Positions 41,415-48,659 of a stretch of DNA of 64,000 nt are shown here, in pieces. This stretch comes from DASSUW01 sp963730535 (GTDB taxonomy: Bacteria; Actinomycetota; Thermoleophilia; Solirubrobacterales; Solirubrobacteraceae): NCBI GenBank assembly GCA_963730535.1, contig CAVSRU010000010.1:1-64000 (forward strand), written 5' to 3'. The translations under genes and the position numbers were made by a program. Position 1 is the stretch's first letter. The number at the start of each line of letters is the position of its first letter. The notes under the pieces were generated by a model. It worked only from the letters and a program-made list of their open reading frames with translations. It did no database searches and had not been told where the DNA came from.

Positions 41415-42128
41415 CTACGCGCTGAGCGCGGCCCGCGCCCGGGCCACGACAGCCTCGCGGGCGGCCTTGCTCACCGGGCGACGGGCGGCGGCCTCGATCA
41501 CCGGTGCCGGGTCGTCGAGCCGGACGCGCGCCCACCGGGCTGCTTCGCCCTTCGAGTACCAGACGCCGTCGGCGGCCCACGCCCACGCGCGGCAAGCCGC
41601 CAGCACGAGCTGCGCGCCGGTCGGGTCGTCGGCGGCGAAGAAACCCAGCGCGTCGCGCAGCGACGCGGCGATGAGCGGCCGCGGCAGCGGCGGCACCACG
41701 TCGGCGGCCTCCGGCCCGGCGAGCGCCCGCGCGTGCGCGCGCCCGATCGAGAGGTCGATCACGAACCAGAAGCGCGGGTCCTTGTCGGGATCGAGGCTGA
41801 CGTGGCGGTCCATGCGCGGCCCGGTGTTGAGGTTGAGCTGGTAGGCGGCCGCCGCGAGGTCCTCGCGCGCGTAGAGCACGAACTCGAGCCCGCGGGCCGG
41901 TACGGGGAGCGCCTCGTGCTCAAGCGCGGCCACGATCGCCTCGCGCTCGGCGAGCGGCAGCCGCTCGGAGGTCACGGCCTGCACGTCGAGGTCGCTGCGG
42001 CCGGGGTCGAAGTCGCCGAGCGCGGCCGAGCCCATCAGCCAGACGCCGACGAGCCGGTCACCGGCGACGCGGCGCAGCCGCGCGACGAGCTCCTCCAGGT
42101 ACGCGGTTGGTAGGTCGGCGAACGTCAA
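41415..42128 (-). CDS. AadA-like nucleotidyltransferase (DUF4111 type)
   Basis: 237 residues if started at TTG 42128. The nucleotidyltransferase motif is VGVWLMGSAALGDFDPGRSDLDVQAV (GS and DxD), followed by an all-helical domain with NLNTGPRMDRHVSLDPDKDPRFWFVIDLSIGRAHARAL. This is the streptomycin 3''-adenylyltransferase/DUF4111 pattern, which transfers AMP to an aminoglycoside or other acceptor. The first residues (LTFADLP) are encoded by the terminal repeat of element copy 3, and no better start follows. The open frame continues to 42212 with repeat-encoded residues. Element insertion may have replaced the native start. Confidence 0.8.
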   Translation of the reverse strand: MTFADLPTAYLEELVARLRRVAGDRLVGVWLMGSAALGDFDPGRSDLDVQAVTSERLPLAEREAIVAALEHEALPVPARGLEFVLYAREDLAAAAYQLNLNTGPRMDRHVSLDPDKDPRFWFVIDLSIGRAHARALAGPEAADVVPPLPRPLIAASLRDALGFFAADDPTGAQLVLAACRAWAWAADGVWYSKGEAARWARVRLDDPAPVIEAAARRPVSKAAREAVVARARAALSA

Positions 42129-42333
42129 CGGCGGCTGGGTAGGGAGGCTGGGGGGCCGGCGTGGCCGGCGATGGCCCGAACTACGCCGAGTTAGCCGCGG
42201 AAACCGGGGCAAACTCGACGACAGTTCGCCGAACTATCCCCGATTAGCGTCGGTTTCCGGGGGTAATCCGCGATAGTTCGCGCGCGGCGGCTGGCTCCCT
42301 CGCCTCCCTACCCAGCCGCAGTTGACGTTGAAG
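42117..42333. repeat. Inverted-repeat element, copy 3 (interior type B)
   Basis: About 217 bp with the same terminal repeats as copies 1 and 2 (left AACGTCAACGGCGGCTGGGT from 42121; right ending 42329, complement AACGTCAACTGCGGCTGGGT). The interior is unrelated to type A. It is itself a long imperfect palindrome, with an arm CGAACTACGCCGAGTTAG and GGAAACCG answered by CGGTTTCC and TAGTTCG. The element lies between the nucleotidyltransferase start and the GGDEF-EAL stop and extends into both reading frames. Confidence 0.82.
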
Positions 42334-44122
42334 TGCACCACCGCCACCGGGCGGTGATCGCCGACGCCTCGACCGGCGGCGAGAACAGGTAACCCTGCGC
42401 GTAGCGGCAGCCGAGCTCGCGCAGGCAGTCGCGCTGGGACTCGGTCTCGACCCCCTCGGCGATCACCTCGAGGCCGAACCCGTCGGCGAGGTGCAGGATC
42501 GCGGTCACGAGCGTCCGCGCGGTGCGGTCGTCCGGCAGGCCGCTCACGAACGAGCGGTCGATCTTGATCGTGTGCACCGGCAGGCTGCCGAGCCGCGCCA
42601 GGGACGAGTGGCCGGTCCCGAAGTCGTCGATCGCGAGCCGGACCCCGAGCCTCTGGAGCGCCTCGATCTCGTCGAGCGCCTCCCGCCGGGCGGACATCAT
42701 CGGCGACTCGGTCATCTCGAGCACGACGCGCTCGGGATCGGCGCCGCACGCCTCGATCAGCCGCGTGATCGCGGCGGCGCCGATCTGCCGGCACGTGTCC
42801 GGAGGGACGTTGATCGACAGCCAGTGGTGGAGGCCGTCAGCGCGCCAGGCCGCCGCCTGTCGCGCGGCTGCCCGCAGCACCCACTCGCTCAGCGGCCGGA
42901 TCAGGCCGGTGCGCTCCGCGACGGGGATGAACTCGCTCGGCGCCAGCAGACCGCGCTCCGGGTGGTCCCAGCGAGCGAGCGCCTCGACGCCCGTCAGCTC
43001 GCCAGAGCCGAGGTCGACGATCGGCTGGTAGCGCAGCGTGAGCTCGTCATCGGCGATCGCCCGTCGCAGGCGGGCGGCGACGCCGACGTCGCCGTTCGCC
43101 ACCCGCACGCCCGGCCGGTAGACGCGGAACGCGTCCCGGCCGGCCGCCTTCGCGTCGTACATCGCGGCGTCGGCGTGGTTGAGCAGCGTCTGGCCGTCGG
43201 AGGCGTCGAACGGGAACAGGCTGATGCCCACGCTCGCGCGGACCTCGATCTCGACGGTGCTGAGCGAGAACGGCTGAAGCAGGATGCGCCGGAGCCGGTC
43301 GGCCACATCCTCGGCCGCTCGTGTCGCTACCTCGCGCTCCTCCGGGAGGTCGGGCATCAGCATCACGAACTCGTCTCCGCCGTCGCGGCCGACGACGTCG
43401 CCCGCGCGCCCGGCACGCCGAAGGCGGTCCGCGATCGCGATCAGCAGCTCGTCCCCCGTCTCGTGCCCGAAGCTGTCGTTGACGACCTTGAACTCGTCGA
43501 GGTCGACGTACAGCACGGCGACCGAGCGCCCGGATCGCTTCGCCTCGGCGATCGCCCCGTCGAGCAGGACGCGGAACCGATGGCGGTTCGGGAGGGCGGT
43601 CAGCTGGTCGTGGTTGGCGCGATGGGTGAGCTCCTGCTCGGCGCGCTTGCCGTCGCTGATGTCGATGATCAGCCCCTGGGTGAGGGTGCGACGGCCGTCG
43701 ACCGGGGGGAGGATGACCGCCTGGTCGACGACCCAGCGGACGACCCCGTCAGGCGACAGGACCCGGTACTCGACGCGTAGCGGCTCCCTCGCGGCGATCG
43801 CGGCGTCGTACTCCTCCTCGACACGGTCGCGATCGTCGGGGTGGATGGGGTCGAGCCAGGCGTCCGGGTCGGCCATCCACTGCTCGGGCGTGACACCGAA
43901 CAGCGCCGTGACCTGCGGGCTGATGAACTGGGTGTCGCCGGTCTCGAAGTCATCCAGGTAGGTGACCGCCGGCAGGCGCTCGATCAGCGACCGGTACTCG
44001 GTGAGGGTCGACTGCAGCTCGCCGTGGAGCGCGGCGTTCTCGCGCGCGAGCGCGTGGGCGTCGAATCGTGACCCCATACGTCGTGCCAGCGCGCGCAGGG
44101 TATGGAGGAGAGGACCTTTCAT
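42308..44122 (-). CDS. PAS-GGDEF-EAL cyclic di-GMP turnover protein
   Basis: 604 residues from ATG 44122. PAS domain about 40-165, then GGDEF with RAGD I-site followed five residues later by GGDEF in RDGGDEFVMLMP, then EAL with TGVEALARWDHPERG, NVPPD, LEMTES, AIDDFGTGHSSL, KIDRSF and AEGVETESQ. Both catalytic sets look complete, so the protein could make or degrade c-di-GMP depending on the PAS state. No membrane segment. The last residues (TSTSTAAG, stop) come from the terminal repeat of element copy 3, so the native C-terminus was cut or extended. Confidence 0.9.
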   Translation of the reverse strand: MKGPLLHTLRALARRMGSRFDAHALARENAALHGELQSTLTEYRSLIERLPAVTYLDDFETGDTQFISPQVTALFGVTPEQWMADPDAWLDPIHPDDRDRVEEEYDAAIAAREPLRVEYRVLSPDGVVRWVVDQAVILPPVDGRRTLTQGLIIDISDGKRAEQELTHRANHDQLTALPNRHRFRVLLDGAIAEAKRSGRSVAVLYVDLDEFKVVNDSFGHETGDELLIAIADRLRRAGRAGDVVGRDGGDEFVMLMPDLPEEREVATRAAEDVADRLRRILLQPFSLSTVEIEVRASVGISLFPFDASDGQTLLNHADAAMYDAKAAGRDAFRVYRPGVRVANGDVGVAARLRRAIADDELTLRYQPIVDLGSGELTGVEALARWDHPERGLLAPSEFIPVAERTGLIRPLSEWVLRAAARQAAAWRADGLHHWLSINVPPDTCRQIGAAAITRLIEACGADPERVVLEMTESPMMSARREALDEIEALQRLGVRLAIDDFGTGHSSLARLGSLPVHTIKIDRSFVSGLPDDRTARTLVTAILHLADGFGLEVIAEGVETESQRDCLRELGCRYAQGYLFSPPVEASAITARWRWCTSTSTAAG

Positions 44123-44185
44123 GGCGGCCGTTCCTGCTGTTATCGGCAGCCCGGGCGGCGAGTGAGAGCGTCTGGCGGCACGTAG

Positions 44186-44214
44186 TTGCGCACGCAAGTG
44201 GTCTGCGCTACTCT
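44186..44214 (+). promoter_or_regulatory. Sigma-70-like promoter of the YceI gene
   Basis: TTGCGC (44186-44191) and TACTCT (44209-44214) are separated by exactly 17 bases. Each matches four of six consensus positions. Transcription would start near 44221, right at the operator palindrome. Confidence 0.55.
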
Positions 44215-44222
44215 GGTGCGAA

Positions 44223-44248
44223 CATAACCGGACTGCGGTACGGTTATG
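44223..44248 (+). promoter_or_regulatory. Operator palindrome upstream of YceI
   Basis: CATAACCG (44223-44230) and CGGTTATG (44241-44248) are perfect complements spaced by 10 bases, at the expected transcription start and 32 bases before ATG 44280. Its AT-rich half-sites stand out from the surrounding GC-rich DNA. It suits a TetR- or MarR-type repressor. Confidence 0.6.
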
Positions 44249-44279
44249 CGACACCAGCCACCGAAGGGGAACACTTCCG

Positions 44280-44813
44280 ATGAGCACCGCCACCACCGCG
44301 CTCCAGGGCACCTACACCGCCGATCCGGTCCACTCGAGCTTCGGCTTCTCCGTCCGCTACCAGGGCGTCTCGCTCTTCCGCGGCACGCTCGACGAGGTCG
44401 AGGCCACGCTGACCGACGGCCGTCTCGAGGGTCGTGCCAAGGTCGAGTCGATCTCGATCCGCACCCCCGAGCAGTTCCGCGCCCACGTCCTCTCCGCCGA
44501 GTTCTTCGACGCCGAGAACCACCCCGAGGTCATCTTCAGCTCGAACGACCTCGACGTCTCGGGCGACGGCACCGTCACCGTCGAGGGCGAGCTGACGATC
44601 AAGGGCATCACCCGCCCCGTCACCGCCACCGGCACGTGGATCGCGCCCGAGGGCGACGCCTTCGGCAACACCCGCGGGCACCTCAACCTCGAGGCCCAGA
44701 TCGATCGCACCGAGTTCGACATGAACTGGAACGCCCCGCTGCCCTCAGGCGGCAAGGCGCTCGCCAACGAGGTCACGCTGACCGTCGAGCTCTCGCTGGT
44801 CAACCAGGCGTAG
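44280..44813 (+). CDS. YceI-family protein
   Basis: 177 residues. The lipocalin-like YceI barrel is clear: GTYTADPVHSSFGFSVRYQGVSLFRGTLDEVEATL, VESISIRTPEQFRAHVLSAEFFDAENHPEVIFSS, GELTIKGITRPVTATGTW, LNLEAQIDRTEFDMNWNAPLPSGG. Family members bind polyisoprenoids or amphiphiles, often in stress or base-induced regulons. No signal peptide is present, so it is cytosolic here. It has its own promoter and operator and is followed after 4 bases by a flavin reductase gene, probably one operon. Confidence 0.92.
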   Translation: MSTATTALQGTYTADPVHSSFGFSVRYQGVSLFRGTLDEVEATLTDGRLEGRAKVESISIRTPEQFRAHVLSAEFFDAENHPEVIFSSNDLDVSGDGTVTVEGELTIKGITRPVTATGTWIAPEGDAFGNTRGHLNLEAQIDRTEFDMNWNAPLPSGGKALANEVTLTVELSLVNQA

Positions 44814-44817
44814 CCCA

Positions 44818-45369
44818 ATGCGGATCCTCGGCATCGCGGGGAGCGTCCGCCGGGAATCCCACAACCGCAAGCTGCTGCGGGCGGCAGGCGAAGTCCTGCC
44901 GCCCGGAGCGGAGCTCGTGGAGTGGGAAGGCCTCGCCTCGCTCCCGATCTTCGACCAGGACCTCGAGTCCGACCCGCCGGCCCGCGTGAGCGAGCTCCTC
45001 GCCGCGATCGACGAGGCGGACGCGCTCCTGATCGCCACGCCGGAGTACAACGCCTCCCTCCCGGGCGGCCTCAAGAACGCGCTCGACTGGGCGTCGCGCC
45101 CGTTCCCGGACAACGTGCTGCGGCACAAGCCGAGCGTCGTCATCGGCGCCAGCACCGGCCTCTTCGGGGCCGTGTGGGCTCAGGCCGAGGTGCGCAAGGT
45201 GCTCAAGGCGAGCGGGGCCGACGTGGTCGAGAACGAGCTGCCGGTCGGGATGGCCGACAGCGCCTTCACGGACGACGGCAGCCTCGCCGATCCCGAACTG
45301 GCCGCGCGCCTCGGCGACCTCCTCGGCGACCTCGAGCGCGAGGTCAGGACGCCGGCTGAGGTCGCGTGA
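44818..45369 (+). CDS. NADPH-dependent FMN reductase / NAD(P)H oxidoreductase
   Basis: 183 residues. Flavodoxin-like fold: FMN phosphate loop GIAGSVRRESHNRKLLRAA, ATPEYNASLPGGLKNALDWASRP (the PEYN motif) and IGASTGLFGAVWAQAEVRKVL. This is the ArsH/chromate reductase/azoreductase-like group that uses NADPH to reduce quinones or other acceptors. The gene begins 4 bases after the YceI stop, so the pair shares the YceI promoter and operator. The 3' end overlaps the convergent zinc-finger gene by 26 bases. Confidence 0.88.
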   Translation: MRILGIAGSVRRESHNRKLLRAAGEVLPPGAELVEWEGLASLPIFDQDLESDPPARVSELLAAIDEADALLIATPEYNASLPGGLKNALDWASRPFPDNVLRHKPSVVIGASTGLFGAVWAQAEVRKVLKASGADVVENELPVGMADSAFTDDGSLADPELAARLGDLLGDLEREVRTPAEVA

Positions 45370-45631
45370 GCCGGAACATCACCTCGTCCTCGTAGCACCA
45401 GCTCCAGTCCTCGCCCGGCTCGGCCGAGCGGATGATCGGGTGCCCCGTCTGTGCGTGGTGGCCGGTCGCGTGCCGGCCGGGTGAGTTGTCGCAGCACCCG
45501 ATGTGCCCGCATTGCTGGCACATGCGCAGGTGGACCCAGCGGCCGCCGGTGGCGAGGCACTCCTCGCAGCCGGCAACCTCCGCCGGGAGGTCGCGGATCT
45601 CGATTGTGTCGAGGTGCGTGCAGGTGGCCAT
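45344..45631 (-). CDS. UBP-type zinc finger protein
   Basis: 95 residues, almost all a ZnF-UBP domain: CTHLDTIEIRDLP, CEECLATGGRWVHLRMCQQCGHIGCCDNSPGRHATGHHAQTGHPIIRS, then EDWSWCYEDEVMF. The Cys and His zinc ligands are all present. In eukaryotes the domain binds free ubiquitin C-termini; in bacteria it occurs alone or next to redox proteins and its ligand is unknown. It is divergent from the CBS-pyrophosphatase gene (38 bases between starts). Confidence 0.88.
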   Translation of the reverse strand: MATCTHLDTIEIRDLPAEVAGCEECLATGGRWVHLRMCQQCGHIGCCDNSPGRHATGHHAQTGHPIIRSAEPGEDWSWCYEDEVMFRLTRPQPAS

Positions 45632-45669
45632 GACGACATGGTGACGCAGAGGGGTCCAATATCTGCGCC

Positions 45670-47295
45670 GTGACCGTCATCTACGTGACCGGCCATCGCA
45701 ATCCCGACACGGACTCGATCGCCGCCGCGATCGGATATGCCGAGCTCAACCAGCGACTCGACCCGCGCAACGAGTACGTGCCGGTGCGGCTCGGCGAGTG
45801 CAACGACCAGACGCGCTGGGTGCTCGAGCGCAGCGGGGCCGCCGAGCCGGCGCTGCTCCCGCACGTGATGCTGCGCGTGAAGGACGTCATGCGCGAGCAG
45901 TTCCCGAACGCGCGCCACAACGTGCCGGTGCGCGAGGTGGGCCTGATCATGGCCCGCGAGGAGGTCGACCTCGTGCCGGTCGTGGCCGACGACGGCGAGC
46001 TGGCCGGCGTGATGACCGAGCGCCAGCTCGCTCGGCGCTACGTGCGCGAGTCGCGCGAGGCGTCGCGGCTCGACGCGCCGACCGCGGTGGGCGCGATCGC
46101 CGGTGTACTCGAGGGCGAGCTGCTCGCCGGCGAGGCCGAGCGCGAGGTCACGGGGCGCGTGTGGGTCCTCGCCATGGCGACGGAGTCGCTCCCGCTCGGT
46201 TTCAGCGCCGGCGACGTGGTGGTGGTCGGCAACCGGCCCGACGCGCAGCGGATCGCGATCGAGGTGGGCGTCGCGCTGCTCGTGACCAGCAACGAGACCC
46301 GGCCCACCGACGAGGTGCTCGAGCTCGCCCGCGAGCGGGACACGGCGGTCGTCGTGTCGCCGCTCGACTCCTACGTCACCAGCCGCATGATCACCCTGTC
46401 GGCGCCGTGCCGGGCGCTGATGGACCGCGAGCCGCTGGCCGTGCGGCCCGACGACCTCGTCGCCGACGTCTCGGAGATGATCCAGGAGGTCGACTACCGC
46501 GCCGCGGTCGTCGTCGACTCGGGCGGGAAGCCGGTCGGCCTCGTCACCCGCTCGGACCTCATCAACCCGCAGCCGCGGCGCGTGCTGCTCGTCGACCACG
46601 CCGAGGAGGCGCAGAGCGTCGCCGGCGTCGAGCAGGCCGAGATCGTCGAGATCCTCGACCACCATCACATCGGCTCGATCGAGACGCGGGTGCCCGTGCG
46701 CGCCACCTTCGACCCGGTCGGCTCGACCGCCACGCTGGTGATCGAGCGCTTCCGCCAGAACGGGATGGAGCCGAGCAAGGCGGCGGCCACGATGCTCCTC
46801 GGCGCGGTCCTCTCCGACACGGTGATTCTCAACTCGCCGACGACGACCGACCGCGACCGCGCGGTGATCACCTACCTCGAGCAGGTGCTGGCCATCGAAG
46901 CCGAGGAGTTCGGCCGCGAGATGTTCGAGCGCACGTCGAACCTCTCCAGCGTGCCCGTCGAGGAGATCGTCGAGCGCGACGCGAAGGAGTACGAGGCCGG
47001 CGGCAACACGCTGAAGATCGCGCAGGTGGAGACGGTCGGCGAGGACCTGCACGACCGCGAGGAGGACGTACTGAAGGCGCTCGACGAGGTGCGCGAGCGG
47101 GAGGGCCACGCGGTCGTCGCGCTGATGGTCACCGACATCATCGCCAAGGGCACGCGCCTGTACCTCTCCGGCGCGGACCGCTTCGCGATCGAGCGCGCGT
47201 TCGGGCGCGACGCCGACGACGGCGTGGTCGACCTGCCCGGCGTGATGAGCCGCAAGAAGCAGGTGGCTCCCAAGCTGCTGGCCGCCGTCGGCTGA
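45670..47295 (+). CDS. Manganese-dependent inorganic pyrophosphatase with CBS and DRTGG domains
   Basis: 541 residues from GTG 45670. DHH-family catalytic motifs: TGHRNPDTDSIAAAIGYAE, LLVDHAEEAQS, VEILDHHHIGSIET and LSDTVILNSPTTTDRDR; the C-terminal DHHA2 domain ends with the conserved SRKKQVAPKL. Inserted between are CBS (VKDVMREQ, VDLVPVVADDGELAGVMTERQL), DRTGG-like and second CBS segments. This is the regulated family II pyrophosphatase, in which CBS domains bind AMP/ADP (inhibitory) or ATP/diadenosine polyphosphates (activating). It hydrolyses PPi to drive biosynthesis. Confidence 0.9.
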   Translation: MTVIYVTGHRNPDTDSIAAAIGYAELNQRLDPRNEYVPVRLGECNDQTRWVLERSGAAEPALLPHVMLRVKDVMREQFPNARHNVPVREVGLIMAREEVDLVPVVADDGELAGVMTERQLARRYVRESREASRLDAPTAVGAIAGVLEGELLAGEAEREVTGRVWVLAMATESLPLGFSAGDVVVVGNRPDAQRIAIEVGVALLVTSNETRPTDEVLELARERDTAVVVSPLDSYVTSRMITLSAPCRALMDREPLAVRPDDLVADVSEMIQEVDYRAAVVVDSGGKPVGLVTRSDLINPQPRRVLLVDHAEEAQSVAGVEQAEIVEILDHHHIGSIETRVPVRATFDPVGSTATLVIERFRQNGMEPSKAAATMLLGAVLSDTVILNSPTTTDRDRAVITYLEQVLAIEAEEFGREMFERTSNLSSVPVEEIVERDAKEYEAGGNTLKIAQVETVGEDLHDREEDVLKALDEVREREGHAVVALMVTDIIAKGTRLYLSGADRFAIERAFGRDADDGVVDLPGVMSRKKQVAPKLLAAVG

Positions 47296-47322
47296 GCGCG
47301 TCCGCTCAAGCGGGTTGCGCGC
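47296..47322 (+). terminator. Weak hairpin after the pyrophosphatase gene
   Basis: GCGCG and CCGC, loop TCAA, GCGG and CGCGC form an interrupted 9-bp stem directly after the stop. Its unequal bulge makes it weak. Confidence 0.35.
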
Positions 47323-47342
47323 CAGGCCGACAAATGTGGGGT

Positions 47343-48659
47343 ATGAGCGTTCGCCCCGCTTCCTCGACGATCAATCGAGGGGTCGCCCGTCGCCCGTGGA
47401 TCGACCACTGGCTCGAGACCGTGCGCGACCTCTCGGCGCTCAAGGCCTCCCACCCGATGATGGACGCCGTCATCGACGAGGTCGACGGCCGCATGATCCG
47501 CGTCGGCGAGCGGTGGCTGGCGGACTTCGCGTCCTGCAACTACCTGGGGCTCGACCTCGACCGCGAGATCATCGACGCGGTGCCCGCCTACCTGGATGCG
47601 TGGGGCACGCATCCCAGCTGGTCGCGGCTGCTCGGCAGTCCGGTGCTCTACGAGCAGATCGAGGAGCGGCTGACGGACCTGCTCCAGGCCGAGGACGCGC
47701 TCGTCCTGCCGACGATCACGCACATCCACATGTCGGTCATCCCGCTGCTCGCTGCCTCGGGCACGATCTTCATGGACGCGCGGGCGCACAAGACGATCTA
47801 CGACGGCTGCCAGGTCGCCCGTTCGCGCGGAGCGGCGGTCAAGCGCTTCCGCTTCGAAGACCCGGACCACCTCGACCAGTTGCTGCGCGCCGAGCGCGAC
47901 CCGACCCGCCTCGTCTGCATGGACGGCGTCAACAGCATGACCGGCAACGCTCCCGACATCCGGGCGTTCGCGGCGGTCGCCCGCGAGCACGGCGCGCTCC
48001 TCTACGTCGACGATGCTCACGGCTTCGGCGTCATCGGCGAGCGTAGCCCGGACGAGACCTGCACGTACGGCCGGCGCGGCAACAGCGTCGTGCGCCACTT
48101 CGGCGAGACCTACGAGAACGTCGTCCTGGTTGGGGGCTTCTCGAAGGCGTATTCGTCGCTGCTCGCCTTCATCGCCTGCCCGACCGACGTCAAGGACCTG
48201 CTCAAGGTCGCCGCGCCCCCGTACCTGTACTCGGGCCCGTCCCCGGTGGCGTCGCTGGCCACCACGCTCGCCGGCCTGAAGGTCAACGAGGCGCGCGGAG
48301 ACGAGCTCCGGAGCGTGCTGTGCGCCCACACGCGGCGGGTGCTCGACTGCCTCGAACGTCTCGGCGTCGCGACGCCGAACCGGTCCGGCTTCCCCATCGT
48401 CGAGATCCCGGTCCGCGACCACCGGCGGATCGCCGAGGTCGGCCAGCTCCTCTTCGACCGCGGCGTCTACGTCACCCTCGCCGCGTTCCCGCTCGTGCCG
48501 AAGGCCGAGGTCGGCTTCCGCATCCAGCTGACCGCCGCCAATACCGACGCCGAGATCGACACGCTGATCGCCGCGCTGGAGGAGCTCGCCGCCCACGACG
48601 AGCTGATGCCCGCGGACTCCGAACCGCTCGATCCGCCCTGGCTGCTGGCCGCGACATGA
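47343..48659 (+). CDS. Alpha-oxoamine-synthase-like PLP enzyme (AONS/serine palmitoyltransferase family)
   Basis: 438 residues from ATG 47343. Fold type I PLP enzyme with alpha-oxoamine synthase motifs: FASCNYLGLDLDREIIDAVPAYLDAWGTHPSWSRLLGS, MDARAHKTIYDGCQVARSRGA, YVDDAHGFGVIGE and the PLP lysine in LVGGFSKAYSSLLAF. Relatives condense an amino acid with an acyl-CoA (8-amino-7-oxononanoate, 2-amino-3-ketobutyrate, 3-ketosphinganine). The N-terminus is longer than in BioF. No biotin genes are adjacent, so a lipid-type product is possible. Its stop overlaps a GGDEF-EAL gene (ATGA). Confidence 0.85.
   Translation: MSVRPASSTINRGVARRPWIDHWLETVRDLSALKASHPMMDAVIDEVDGRMIRVGERWLADFASCNYLGLDLDREIIDAVPAYLDAWGTHPSWSRLLGSPVLYEQIEERLTDLLQAEDALVLPTITHIHMSVIPLLAASGTIFMDARAHKTIYDGCQVARSRGAAVKRFRFEDPDHLDQLLRAERDPTRLVCMDGVNSMTGNAPDIRAFAAVAREHGALLYVDDAHGFGVIGERSPDETCTYGRRGNSVVRHFGETYENVVLVGGFSKAYSSLLAFIACPTDVKDLLKVAAPPYLYSGPSPVASLATTLAGLKVNEARGDELRSVLCAHTRRVLDCLERLGVATPNRSGFPIVEIPVRDHRRIAEVGQLLFDRGVYVTLAAFPLVPKAEVGFRIQLTAANTDAEIDTLIAALEELAAHDELMPADSEPLDPPWLLAAT

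Noticed and set aside
47343..48659. Assignment of the PLP enzyme as BioF
   Set aside because: No biotin genes nearby and an extended N-terminus; only the alpha-oxoamine synthase superfamily is supported.
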